Made by a program: the position numbers and the translations under genes. Positions 8,673 to 16,482 of a stretch of DNA of 64,000 bases are shown in pieces (position 1 is the first letter of the stretch; the number at the start of each line of letters is the position of its first letter). The DNA is taken from positions 2,666,001 through 2,730,000 of the forward strand of contig NZ_CP051302.1 in NCBI RefSeq assembly GCF_024181405.1, in the 5' to 3' direction. The DNA comes from Treponema denticola. Lineage in GTDB: Bacteria; Spirochaetota; Spirochaetia; Treponematales; Treponemataceae. The notes below the pieces were generated by a model. That model saw only the letters and a list, made by a program, of their open reading frames with translations, did not search any database and was not told where the DNA came from.

Positions 8673-9989
8673 ATGAAAAAAACGGACTTTTCCATTTCTA
8701 CATTGGGAGAATGTAAAATACAGTCTCCTATTATGCTATCGGAAACACACGGAGATCTGATTGCAAATTATGTTACCGATAACGAATTTATACGGTATAA
8801 TTTGGATGCCTCCTTGGGTGAAACCGGAGAGCCTTTAACTCATGCCGACCTTATCGAAAAGGCCGGGCCTCGTCAAAAGATCTACTTTAGCCCTAACTAT
8901 GTACATGCTGCAATTGCTACCTGCGGAGGTTTATGCCCCGGTATAAATGATGTTATAAGGGCTATAGTACGCTGTCTTTGGACAAGGTACGGAGTCCGCC
9001 GAATCAGCGGTATAAAATTCGGATATAAGGGATTTATTTCCGAATATGGGTTTTCTCCGGTTCCATTGACTCCTGAAGCAGTAAACGGAATACATAAAAC
9101 GGGAGGCTCTTTTTTGGGCACTTCCCGAGGCGGAGGTACAAGGGTCACCGAAATAGTAGACGGAATCGAGCAGATGAATATCAATATGGTATTTTTTATC
9201 GGCGGTGACGGTACGCAAAAAGGAGCTCTCGAAGTTTCAAGAGAAATTGAAAGACGTAAATTAAAAATTTCGGTAATAGGTATTCCCAAAACGATAGATA
9301 ATGATCTTTCTTTTATACAAAAGTCTTTCGGATTCGATACGGCTATTGCAAAAGCTACCGAATCTGTTGCCGCTGCCAATATGGAGGCCAGCTCGCAAAT
9401 CAACGGTATAGGTTTGGTAAAGCTTATGGGAAGGGAGTCGGGCTTTATCGCAACCCATACGGCTATTGCCTGTCATGAGGCGCACTTTGTTCTTATACCT
9501 GAAGTCCGCTTTGAATTGGGCGGTGAAAACGGCTTTTTAAAACTTTTGGAAAAAAAGCTTATTGAAAATGGTTATGCCCTCATTGTTGCAGCCGAAGGCG
9601 CCGGTCAGCATTTAATGAATATTGAAGAAGAAACGGATGCTTCAGGAAACAAAAAACTTGCGGATATAGGTTTGTTTTTGAAAAAAGAAATAACCGAGTA
9701 TTTTGATAAGATCGGGATGCATATAAACTTAAAATACATTGATCCCAGTTATCAGATTAGATCTTCAATTGCAGCTCCCATTGACTCGGTTTATTGCGAA
9801 CGCTTAGGCAACAATGCGGTTCATGCCGCTATGGCAGGGAAGACCCGCACCCTTATAGGGCTTGTAAACAATAAATTTGTACACCTGCCGATTGAACAAG
9901 TTGTCTCGGAAAGAAAATATGTCAACCCTGAAAGTTCTTTGTGGCGGGATGCACTGGATGCTACAGGCCAGCCCACTATAATGATATAA
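8673..9989 (+). CDS. 6-phosphofructokinase, ATP-type of the long spirochete/plant group
   Basis: 438 residues, with an ATG preceded by GGGAGG. The substrate-binding core is clear: [46 protein letters not shown] and [10 protein letters not shown]. Established knowledge: GGDG favours ATP and GGDD favours pyrophosphate as phosphoryl donor. PKTIDND with GGDG is the combination of ATP-dependent enzymes of the plant/trypanosome-like group. This therefore reads as an ATP enzyme rather than the separate long PPi-PFK of spirochetes. It catalyses fructose 6-phosphate to fructose 1,6-bisphosphate in glycolysis and is the last gene of the cNMP-regulator operon. Confidence 0.85.
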   Translation: MKKTDFSISTLGECKIQSPIMLSETHGDLIANYVTDNEFIRYNLDASLGETGEPLTHADLIEKAGPRQKIYFSPNYVHAAIATCGGLCPGINDVIRAIVRCLWTRYGVRRISGIKFGYKGFISEYGFSPVPLTPEAVNGIHKTGGSFLGTSRGGGTRVTEIVDGIEQMNINMVFFIGGDGTQKGALEVSREIERRKLKISVIGIPKTIDNDLSFIQKSFGFDTAIAKATESVAAANMEASSQINGIGLVKLMGRESGFIATHTAIACHEAHFVLIPEVRFELGGENGFLKLLEKKLIENGYALIVAAEGAGQHLMNIEEETDASGNKKLADIGLFLKKEITEYFDKIGMHINLKYIDPSYQIRSSIAAPIDSVYCERLGNNAVHAAMAGKTRTLIGLVNNKFVHLPIEQVVSERKYVNPESSLWRDALDATGQPTIMI

Positions 9990-10013
9990 ACTAAAGATAG
10001 GGCGATATTTTGT

Positions 10014-10052
10014 AATGCAGCTTTTTATTCTTTTTTTATAAAAAGCTGCATT
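10014..10052. repeat. 13-bp perfect inverted repeat between convergent genes
   Basis: AATGCAGCTTTTT (10014-10026) and AAAAAGCTGCATT (10040-10052) flank a T-rich 13-nt loop. The hairpin contains the stop codon of the minus-strand gene and lies just beyond phosphofructokinase. It may end transcription in one or both directions, although no T-run follows the stem. Confidence 0.5.
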
Positions 10053-11560
10053 AGCATGGTAAAATCGTAGATTTTTTTGTAGGCTTCGACAAGCCATTCT
10101 CTTACAGGCCTTTCCGAATTTTGTTCAATTTCTTTCCAGTTTTGGATTAATTCTCGGCGAGGCCTGTCATAATCGGCTATGATTGTCTTAAAGTTATTGC
10201 CAATCACTATTATATGTTTTAGTGAAATATTTATAAGCTTAAGGGCTGTTTCGTTTACATCATTTAAAAGTTTTGCGGCCTGGCGCCCTGCTTCCTTTTC
10301 TCTTTCCATTCTGGAAAGAAGGGTTCGGAACCTTACTCCTATATCGGAGACCTCGGAAAGTTTATCGTCAAACTCTATTGTTTTGGAAGTTACCTGCATT
10401 ATTGCATGAAAACTATTGGAAAAATCTGCTGTAGTGCCTGCAAATCCTCCCCAATTTCCGCGTACTAAAAATAAGTCGCATAGAGCCCGTATATCAGTTT
10501 TTACATATTCTATTAAAAAAGATTTTAGATAACTCATTTCTTCGGCATAGATATATCCCGATAATCCTCTTTTTGTAAAAGCTCGGTTTGCATCGATGAC
10601 GTAGTTTTTCATGCCGGAGATGACTTGCTCCCCGAATATTTTGTTTATTAAAACCGCAACCTTTGATGATCTTTGCTCTTCGATGAGTTTATGGATAACG
10701 TTTTGGGTATTTGTTTTAATTTGTGACACGTAGGTATCGGTTACTTTTTCGGTAAAGGGGGTAGTTTCAACCGTGTAAATTATATCCTCGGTAATATGTT
10801 GGATAATATATTCGAGAGCCCGTGAGCGGCGAAGGTCGCCTAAAGCTCCTAAAAGCTTTTTCCATTGGCCTGCATGAACCGGCTGAATATTTTTATAGGT
10901 CTTTATTATATCGAAGATAAGATTCCAATCGGTGTCTATACTTAGTTGATAAAAAACCGATGCAAAATCTTTTAAGTCTTCGGAAATATATTCTCCTCTT
11001 ATTGCCTGAAAGTTGGGGGTATAGTTGAAATTATTTTCGATAAAGTTGGAATCGAATTTTCGAAGTAAAAAATAATAATCGAAAAGGACAAACTGTATAA
11101 AGGCATCAAGATGTTGGTAACTTAGATCTATTTTTTGTGCTTGATCGGAATCAAGTTCACCTATAAAGGTTTTTAATTCCTTTTTTACCTTTTCGGCGAG
11201 GACTTCAGCATTTGTATTTTTTGATTGTTCTATTATTGATTCTTCGGATAAATTTTCAATTAACTTTCTTTGTTTGTCCGAAAGAGAATTCTCTACAGTA
11301 ACGTTTTTTAAAACCTTTGAAGAAGCTGCTCCTGCTAAAAGGGGGCGGGCCGGGCCTACGACCTTATAAATGCTGTAAAAAAATTGTGCCGCTTGGGGTA
11401 ATACCTCTTGAGAACTCGATTTATACCATTTGCTGTATCTGGTTTTTCCTATGGTTTTTGCAATATCCTTCAATTTACGCCTTTTGACGGCCTCGGGACT
11501 CTCTGAGGACATAAATAAACCTATTATTTTTTGGAAAAAACTCTCTTTTTTATGGGCCAT
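10025..11560 (-). CDS. Conserved helical cytoplasmic protein of unknown function
   Basis: 511 residues, no signal peptide and no obvious membrane segment. The sequence is mostly predicted helix with many charged heptad-like stretches, for example near the N-terminus (KRRKLKDIAKTIGKTRYSKW) and in a Glu-rich segment around residues 400-430. No catalytic motif or known family is recognised. It is flanked by convergent pfk and by ptsN-like upstream on the same strand, 132 bp away, so it is probably monocistronic. Its size and lack of low-complexity sequence argue that it is a real gene. Confidence 0.7.
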   Translation of the reverse strand: MAHKKESFFQKIIGLFMSSESPEAVKRRKLKDIAKTIGKTRYSKWYKSSSQEVLPQAAQFFYSIYKVVGPARPLLAGAASSKVLKNVTVENSLSDKQRKLIENLSEESIIEQSKNTNAEVLAEKVKKELKTFIGELDSDQAQKIDLSYQHLDAFIQFVLFDYYFLLRKFDSNFIENNFNYTPNFQAIRGEYISEDLKDFASVFYQLSIDTDWNLIFDIIKTYKNIQPVHAGQWKKLLGALGDLRRSRALEYIIQHITEDIIYTVETTPFTEKVTDTYVSQIKTNTQNVIHKLIEEQRSSKVAVLINKIFGEQVISGMKNYVIDANRAFTKRGLSGYIYAEEMSYLKSFLIEYVKTDIRALCDLFLVRGNWGGFAGTTADFSNSFHAIMQVTSKTIEFDDKLSEVSDIGVRFRTLLSRMEREKEAGRQAAKLLNDVNETALKLINISLKHIIVIGNNFKTIIADYDRPRRELIQNWKEIEQNSERPVREWLVEAYKKIYDFTMLMQLFIKKE

Positions 11561-11643
11561 GTTAATAATATGTGTTAAATTTGCTAATTTGTCAACCGGT
11601 ACAGCGGTTCATGGAGCAAAAAATAAGTTGAGCAAAAAATAAC

Positions 11644-11669
11644 GGTCTGTGCCAAGTCCGGCATAGACC
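11644..11669 (-). terminator. Likely intrinsic terminator of the ptsN-like gene
   Basis: A 10-bp stem (GGTCTGTGCC / GGCATAGACC, one wobble pair) is followed on the minus strand, after GTTA, by a run of six T. It lies about 24 bp past the stop codon of the EIIA gene. Confidence 0.55.
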
Positions 11670-11692
11670 ATTATTCAAAGCTTTTTAACCTG

Positions 11693-12184
11693 TTACTCTT
11701 CGTCGCTTTCCATTAAAAGCTTGATGACGGCTTGTTCGTTTGTAGCCCTTAGAAGTTCTTCTCTTTTTTCTGCACTTTTGAATAATAAACTTATCTGTGC
11801 AAGAAACTGCAAGTGGGGGCCTGTCTTATCCAGAGGGGAAAGAGTCATAATAAATATTCTGGCCGGTTCTTGATCCAAAGAATCGAAGTCTACCGGATTA
11901 TCTGCAATGCCTATACAGGCAACGAGATCACTTACAGAGTCCGTCTTTCCATGAGGTATGGCTATGCCATGCTTCATACCTGTAGACATCTTGCGTTCTC
12001 TATCTAAAACGCAAGCCTTTGTAGCAACCCTATCCTTTACTTTTCCGGCTTTTACAAGCGTATCAAGTAACTCATCAATAATAGCTTCTTTTGTAGTCCC
12101 TTTTAAGTGCAGATTAATGGTTTCAGGAGTTATAACATCCTTTAAATCTACAGAATCGGGTTTCAATGCATCTTTAAATTCCAT
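11693..12184 (-). CDS. ptsN: PTS EIIA (fructose/nitrogen type), PtsN-like
   Basis: 163 residues. It contains the EIIA type-2 active-site signature HGIAIPHGKTD, where the histidine after IP is the phosphorylated residue. An N-terminal extension (ITPETINLHLKGTTKEAIID) resembles PtsN proteins. No sugar-specific EIIB or EIIC domain or gene lies next to it, so a regulatory phosphorelay role is more likely than sugar uptake. It has its own likely terminator downstream. The assignment to PtsN rather than another stand-alone EIIA is by size and context. Confidence 0.8.
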   Translation of the reverse strand: MEFKDALKPDSVDLKDVITPETINLHLKGTTKEAIIDELLDTLVKAGKVKDRVATKACVLDRERKMSTGMKHGIAIPHGKTDSVSDLVACIGIADNPVDFDSLDQEPARIFIMTLSPLDKTGPHLQFLAQISLLFKSAEKREELLRATNEQAVIKLLMESDEE

Positions 12185-12380
12185 GAATACATTCTAAGCC
12201 TCTTTTGAGTAAAAGTCAAGTTTTTTTTAGTTTTTTTTCAAATTTCTTTTTAATTAACAAATAAAAGCTTTTTTTCCTGAGTTTAGATTTTTGGCCGAAA
12301 GAATAGAATTAAGATAAAGATAACGAAGCCTTTATCCGGCGGTTGAAGAATGAATAATAAGAATAAATATCCGGATTAAC

Positions 12381-12409
12381 TTGAGTTTGCCCTTATTTTA
12401 TGCTATAAT
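12381..12409 (+). promoter_or_regulatory. Promoter of fic
   Basis: The -35 is TTGAGT (12381-12386), the spacer is 17 bp and the -10 is a consensus TATAAT (12404-12409). A GGAGG ribosome site at 12425-12429 precedes the ATG at 12437. The -10 lies inside a CCCTTA-N15-TAAGGG palindrome (12390-12416). Confidence 0.8.
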
Positions 12410-12416
12410 CTAAGGG
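12390..12416. promoter_or_regulatory. CCCTTA-N15-TAAGGG palindrome over the fic promoter
   Basis: Half-sites at 12390-12395 and 12411-12416 straddle the -10 box, the usual place for a repressor operator. An identical pair of half-sites with the same 15-nt spacer lies just after fic at 13506-13532. Confidence 0.45.
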
Positions 12417-12436
12417 AAAATATCGGAGGTAAAACA

Positions 12437-13483
12437 ATGAGACGATTTAATTACTCTGAAATCAAAAATCAAAAGTGGGATTCCGGCACCATGGGTCTGA
12501 TTGCTGCAATATATAAAGAAGCCGGAAAACAGGAAATGTACTTGAAACAACGTCCGAAAGAATTAGAGAGACTGGTCGAGATTGCAAAGATACAAAGTAC
12601 AGAGGCATCGAATGCAATTGAAGGTATTGTAACAACAAGTACCCGTATCAAGCAGTTGGTGAAAGAGAAAACAACACCTAAAAATCGTGATGAGCAAGAA
12701 ATTGCGGGTTACCGTGATGTATTAAATATAATCCACGAAAGTCTTGATGCGATTCCTCTTTCCCAAAACTCTATTCTGCAGCTCCATAAGATTCTGTATA
12801 GTCATATGAACAATCCGATGGCAGGCAGAATAAAAACTGTACAGAACTATATCAGTGTTACATATTCGGATAATCATACGGAAATGTTATTTACGCCGCT
12901 TGCTCCCTTTGAGACACCGGAGGCATTGGATAAAATTTGTGAAGAATATAACCGAGTAATTGGAAATATGGAAGTGGAGCCCTTAATAGCAATTCCTGTT
13001 TTTATTCATGATTTTCTTTGTATACATCCTTTTAACGATGGTAACGGAAGAATGAGCCGTCTGCTGACAACTCTTCTGTTATACAGAAACGGCTTTTATG
13101 TAGGAAAATATATCTCTTTGGAAGCAAAAATTGCAAAAAACAAGGATTTATATTATGATGCACTTGGTAGGGCTCAGATTGGTTGGCATGAAGGCAAAGA
13201 AGATGTTGTTCCTTTTATCAAATACTTGCTTGGAACGGTTCTTGCGGCCTATAGAGATTTTGCAGACCGCTTCGCTTTAGTAGAAATAAAACTTCCTGCT
13301 CTTGAAACTGTAAGACGTGCCGCTCTAAATAAGATTGGCCGATTTACTAAGCAGGATATTCGTGAGCTTTGTCCTTCACTGAGTATAAGTTCTATCGAGG
13401 GAGGGCTCAGAAAATTAGTATCAGCCGGTGAATTGAAAAAAGAAGGCTCAGGAAAAAACATTTGTTATTATAGATTAAAGTAA
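12437..13483 (+). CDS. Fic family protein (class II AMPylase type) with C-terminal winged helix
   Basis: 348 residues. The Fic active-site motif HPFNDGNGRMSRLL begins at H197 and is complete. The N-terminal inhibitory helix motif (S/T)xxxE(G/N) is present as SNAIEG at residues 58-63, which defines class II Fic enzymes in which the glutamate blocks productive ATP binding. The C-terminus (about 285-348) is helix-turn-helix-like: FTKQDIRELCPSLSISSIEGGLRKLV. The family transfers AMP from ATP to a target protein; the target is unknown. It has its own promoter and a strong ribosome site. No FicA-like antitoxin is adjacent, consistent with the built-in inhibitory helix. Confidence 0.9.
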   Translation: MRRFNYSEIKNQKWDSGTMGLIAAIYKEAGKQEMYLKQRPKELERLVEIAKIQSTEASNAIEGIVTTSTRIKQLVKEKTTPKNRDEQEIAGYRDVLNIIHESLDAIPLSQNSILQLHKILYSHMNNPMAGRIKTVQNYISVTYSDNHTEMLFTPLAPFETPEALDKICEEYNRVIGNMEVEPLIAIPVFIHDFLCIHPFNDGNGRMSRLLTTLLLYRNGFYVGKYISLEAKIAKNKDLYYDALGRAQIGWHEGKEDVVPFIKYLLGTVLAAYRDFADRFALVEIKLPALETVRRAALNKIGRFTKQDIRELCPSLSISSIEGGLRKLVSAGELKKEGSGKNICYYRLK

Positions 13484-13505
13484 TTCCCACAAATATTTAA
13501 ACATT

Positions 13506-13532
13506 CCCTTAAAAACAAAAAGAAAATAAGGG
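13506..13532. promoter_or_regulatory. Second CCCTTA-N15-TAAGGG palindrome, downstream of fic
   Basis: Half-sites at 13506-13511 and 13527-13532 match the operator-like palindrome upstream of fic in sequence and spacing. The interval between them is A-rich and has no clear -10 box. Confidence 0.4.
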
Positions 13533-13629
13533 CAATGGTTTATTGATAAGGTTAAGAATCCCCCATTTTGACAAGCAGCAAAAGGAGAAGCCGCTAAAAG
13601 TTTTTATATGTTTTTCCGATAAAAGAAAT

Positions 13630-13857
13630 ATGAATTCGCCCGATTTTTTTTATGTTATAAAAAATGTTGTACTTTCTCCCATAGTGATCGGAGTAACCAT
13701 TGTTTGCGGTCTTATTTTAAGCTTTATTTTTTATGTAATGAGCTATAAGAAAAAACCGAGGCGTTTTGCTGTAAAAAAGAAAGCACCCAAGCCTGTAAAG
13801 GAAAAAACGCCTCCTCCGGAAGAAGAAACAGAAGACGAGGAAAGCAGCGCTCAATAA
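13630..13857 (+). CDS. Small single-span membrane protein with charged tail
   Basis: 75 residues from an ATG at 13630; the frame is open upstream to a TTG at 13543, which would add 29 charged residues before the hydrophobic segment. Residues 14-36 form one membrane segment (VVLSPIVIGVTIVCGLILSF). A basic patch (KKKPRRFAVKKK) follows, then a Pro/Glu-rich acidic tail. The basic residues after the segment predict a cytoplasmic tail. No family is recognised. The ribosome site is weak for either start, so the start is uncertain. Confidence 0.55.
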   Translation: MNSPDFFYVIKNVVLSPIVIGVTIVCGLILSFIFYVMSYKKKPRRFAVKKKAPKPVKEKTPPPEEETEDEESSAQ

Positions 13858-13899
13858 GTTTTCCCCAAGTTTTAATCTCTATGAGAACATCTTTAATAA

Positions 13900-14351
13900 A
13901 TAAAATTGCAATTTTTAAAAGAAGAGACTTATGAAGATATACCGATTGCGAATTGGAGCTTGCATAAAGTAGAAGATATGGAGGTGATTTTATTTCTCAA
14001 AATAATTATTTTCAACAAACAATGGAATATATACTTAATAATCTAAACGCACCAGGATTTAAATTGCTTAAAAATGGAACATTTAGTGTAGACTCCGTAT
14101 CCGTTTATGAACACCCATATATAGCTAGCGGGATGAGAATTGCAGGAACCAACGGCAAGGCTTATACTCCGGCTGAAACAGTTTTTCCATCCCCTCTTAG
14201 AATTTTTCATAAGAGGGTAAGAAATATAATGTTAGTCCCAATAAATACACAGTTTGCTTCAGTTTTTAAAATAAAAACAAAGGGGACTGCAAGAAATTAC
14301 TATCTTGAGTTAATAATAAACACTATTCCTATGTATGGTAAAAATTATTAG
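13900..14351 (+). pseudogene. Decayed gene, two overlapping frames, function unknown
   Basis: One frame is open from 13900 to 14046 and includes the peptide ETYEDIPIANWSLHKVEDM. A second frame, open from 13968 to 14351, encodes 109 residues from an ATG at 14022. Adding a single base near 13980 joins them into one protein-like sequence, so the most economical reading is a frameshifted remnant without its 5' end. No family was recognised; the fragment ends 4 bp inside the convergent beta-barrel gene. A GGAGGTGA sequence at 13980-13987 could serve a short product, but no standard start codon sits at the right distance. Confidence 0.4.
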
Positions 14352-15027
14352 AAAGGCAAAATTAATCCCGGTCCTATATATGGGTTTAAGTGAAGTCCGA
14401 AATAATTTGAATTCCATTGTGAAATATTGGGCAAGAAATTTGAGGTCATCTTTAAATGACCTGCAAAATCAAAAGCCAATTTTGAACCTATATCAAAATA
14501 TATCATATCGGTTATATTATACTTAAAGCCTATATCACCCATTATTCCTAAAGTTAATGAGAACATATTTACTTTCATACGAACTGATGTATATGTAATG
14601 GGATTGAATACCATTTTATCTATACTTGCCGATAACATTGATATATGAAAGCCTACACTTGAATGAAGATTAAGTTTTTCTGAAATCGGGTATTTAAACG
14701 CAGGGCCAATTCCGAATTGAAATAAAAATCTAAAATCAAAATCTTTTAACCCGTCTTTTACTGTTGCGCCATTGATTGTAGTAGATGACTTATTTGGAAA
14801 TAAAAAGCTATCACTTATAAAAAGTCCTATGTTTTTTTATTAAAAAAGGCGTAAGCATTAAACACAATTCCCGGTGAACCTATCCATGTTTTAGAAGTTC
14901 CTTCCGGTTTATCAAATTTTTCCCAGTAGTTACCATATTGGAAGCCAAGAGTTCCCCAGCTTTCAGTTTCTGCAAAAATGCAAACCGAAAAAATAATACA
15001 TAATAAAATGTAGATAATCTTTTTCAT
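14348..15027 (-). pseudogene. Frameshifted outer-membrane beta-barrel-like protein
   Basis: The start ATG at 15027 gives a signal peptide (MKKIIYILLCIIFSVCIFA), then mature sequence with alternating aromatic residues. After codon 66 the frame hits TAG at a run of seven A (seven T on the plus strand, 14832-14838). One extra A restores an open frame to 14348, giving about 226 residues. The restored part reads as amphipathic strands (for example FDFRFLFQFGIGPAFKYPI) and ends in ...GPGLILPF with a terminal Phe, as in many outer-membrane barrels. It may be a pseudogene, a phase-variable gene switched off, or a sequencing error in the homopolymer. Confidence 0.6.
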
Positions 15028-15222
15028 ATTTAACCTCTAACTCTATATCGGTAGATGATTGTTTTGTTTTAATATGGCTTAAAATAAAGCGATTTTTAGT
15101 GTTTGTAACAGGCTAAAAGGCAAGGGCAAAATAGTCATTTTTTTGTTATAATTTAAGGGGCATAATAAGTTATAAATAATAGCCTTATTAAATAAATCAT
15201 TCCACTTTTTTTAGCACTCAAA

Positions 15223-16209
15223 TCATTTTAATAGTTTTTTATAAAACCCGCAAATACCATTATAAAGCCTTGATATTTCAGCTTCATCTTCTATAAAATA
15301 ACGGTGAACATCGGGGATTGTTTTAAAAAAGGTTTCTTGACGCTTGGCGTAGTGTTTGGTATTTCGTTTTATAAGAGACGAGACCTCCTCTAAGTCCGAT
15401 TCGGGTTTTAAACGCTTATTTTCATCAAAAAATTCCCTGTAGCCTATGGCTTTAAGTCCGGGGCTTTCGCTTGTATAGCCCATCTCATAAAGCTTTTTTA
15501 CTTCATCATATAGGCCCGCGGCAAACATAGCGTCGACCCTCTTTTCGATTCTTTCATATAAAAGGGAGCGGGTTCTTTCGATGCTTAAGATAAAAAACTC
15601 GTATTTTTCTCTTGGGTTTTCGGGGAGGGCAAAAGAGCTTAAAGGTTTCCCTGAGGCGGCAAAAACTTCGTGAGCTCTTATTATTCTGTATTCGTCATGA
15701 ATATGAAGCCTATCTGCCGTCTCGGGGTCTATTTTTTTTAGTTCTTCCAAAAGAACGCCGGACCCTTCTTCTTTTGCGCGTTTTTGAAAATGCTCCCGTA
15801 TTTTAGGGTCGGCTGTGGGCGTAACGGGAAGGCCGTATATAAAATTCTTTAAGAAAAAAGCCGTGCCTCCCATCAAGACCGGAAGTTTTCCCCGCCTATA
15901 TATTTCGGGGCAAAGTTTATCTGCTTCTTTTACAAAATCGGCTGCCGAAAATTCTTCGGAAGGCTCTTTTATGGCTATTAAGTGATGGGGAAGGTCTTCT
16001 AATTCCTCTTTGGAAGGAGAAGCTGAGCCGATATGCAGGTGCTTATATACCTGAACCGAGTCGGCGCTTATAATTTCTGCACAAGCTGAAAGAGCCGAAA
16101 TTCCCCCTTCTTTTGAGAAATCCTTTGAATGTTTATAAGAAAATATTTCGGAAGCTAAGCTTGTTTTTCCCGAAGCCGTCGCTCCGAAAAAAATCAATAC
16201 GGGAACCAC
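15223..16209 (-). CDS. miaA: tRNA dimethylallyltransferase MiaA
   Basis: 328 residues from a GTG start at 16209. The P-loop [11 protein letters not shown] lies at about residues 9-19. [20 protein letters not shown] and the [14 protein letters not shown] segment are typical of MiaA, and [10 protein letters not shown] is the conserved C-terminal element. The enzyme adds dimethylallyl to A37 of tRNAs reading UNN codons. It follows the rpoZ-like gene by 22 bp and so probably ends the fliQ-fliR-flhB-flhA-rpoZ-miaA transcript. Confidence 0.92.
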   Translation of the reverse strand: MVPVLIFFGATASGKTSLASEIFSYKHSKDFSKEGGISALSACAEIISADSVQVYKHLHIGSASPSKEELEDLPHHLIAIKEPSEEFSAADFVKEADKLCPEIYRRGKLPVLMGGTAFFLKNFIYGLPVTPTADPKIREHFQKRAKEEGSGVLLEELKKIDPETADRLHIHDEYRIIRAHEVFAASGKPLSSFALPENPREKYEFFILSIERTRSLLYERIEKRVDAMFAAGLYDEVKKLYEMGYTSESPGLKAIGYREFFDENKRLKPESDLEEVSSLIKRNTKHYAKRQETFFKTIPDVHRYFIEDEAEISRLYNGICGFYKKLLK

Positions 16210-16231
16210 GCAAATGTTTGAAGCAGAAATT

Positions 16232-16438
16232 TTAGTTGAATTCGGGGTGCCGTTCTATTTGATAGTTTACTTCACCGGTAAAAATTTGCTTTGCTCCGGC
16301 TGAAACAACCTTGTCTCCGCTTTTTTCGACATTGGGATCTTGGATTTTAGCCAGCTGATAGGCCCTTCTTGTCGATGCGCATGTAATCTCGTAAATATTG
16401 TCATCAAACTCGATGAGTTCTTTTAATGGAAATATCAT
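16232..16438 (-). CDS. rpoZ: RNA polymerase omega subunit-like protein
   Basis: 68 residues. The core segment ([21 protein letters not shown]) resembles the conserved N-terminal helix of omega, which helps assemble the beta-prime subunit of RNA polymerase. A short C-terminal tail follows. It lies 44 bp after flhA and 22 bp before miaA on the same strand. Assignment rests on one conserved block in a small protein, so it is likely rather than certain. Confidence 0.7.
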   Translation of the reverse strand: MIFPLKELIEFDDNIYEITCASTRRAYQLAKIQDPNVEKSGDKVVSAGAKQIFTGEVNYQIERHPEFN

Positions 16439-16482
16439 AGACTCATTCTACTATTATTTAAGAAAAAAGTCAATATTTTCAC

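Noticed and set aside
8673..9989. Pyrophosphate-dependent phosphofructokinase.
   Set aside because: The donor-site motif is GGDG rather than GGDD, and the length fits the ATP-dependent long group.
15028..15222. TATAAT and AAGGGG sequence (around 15147) resembling the fic upstream region, suggesting a plus-strand promoter.
   Set aside because: No plus-strand gene follows it and no -35 box at a suitable distance is seen.
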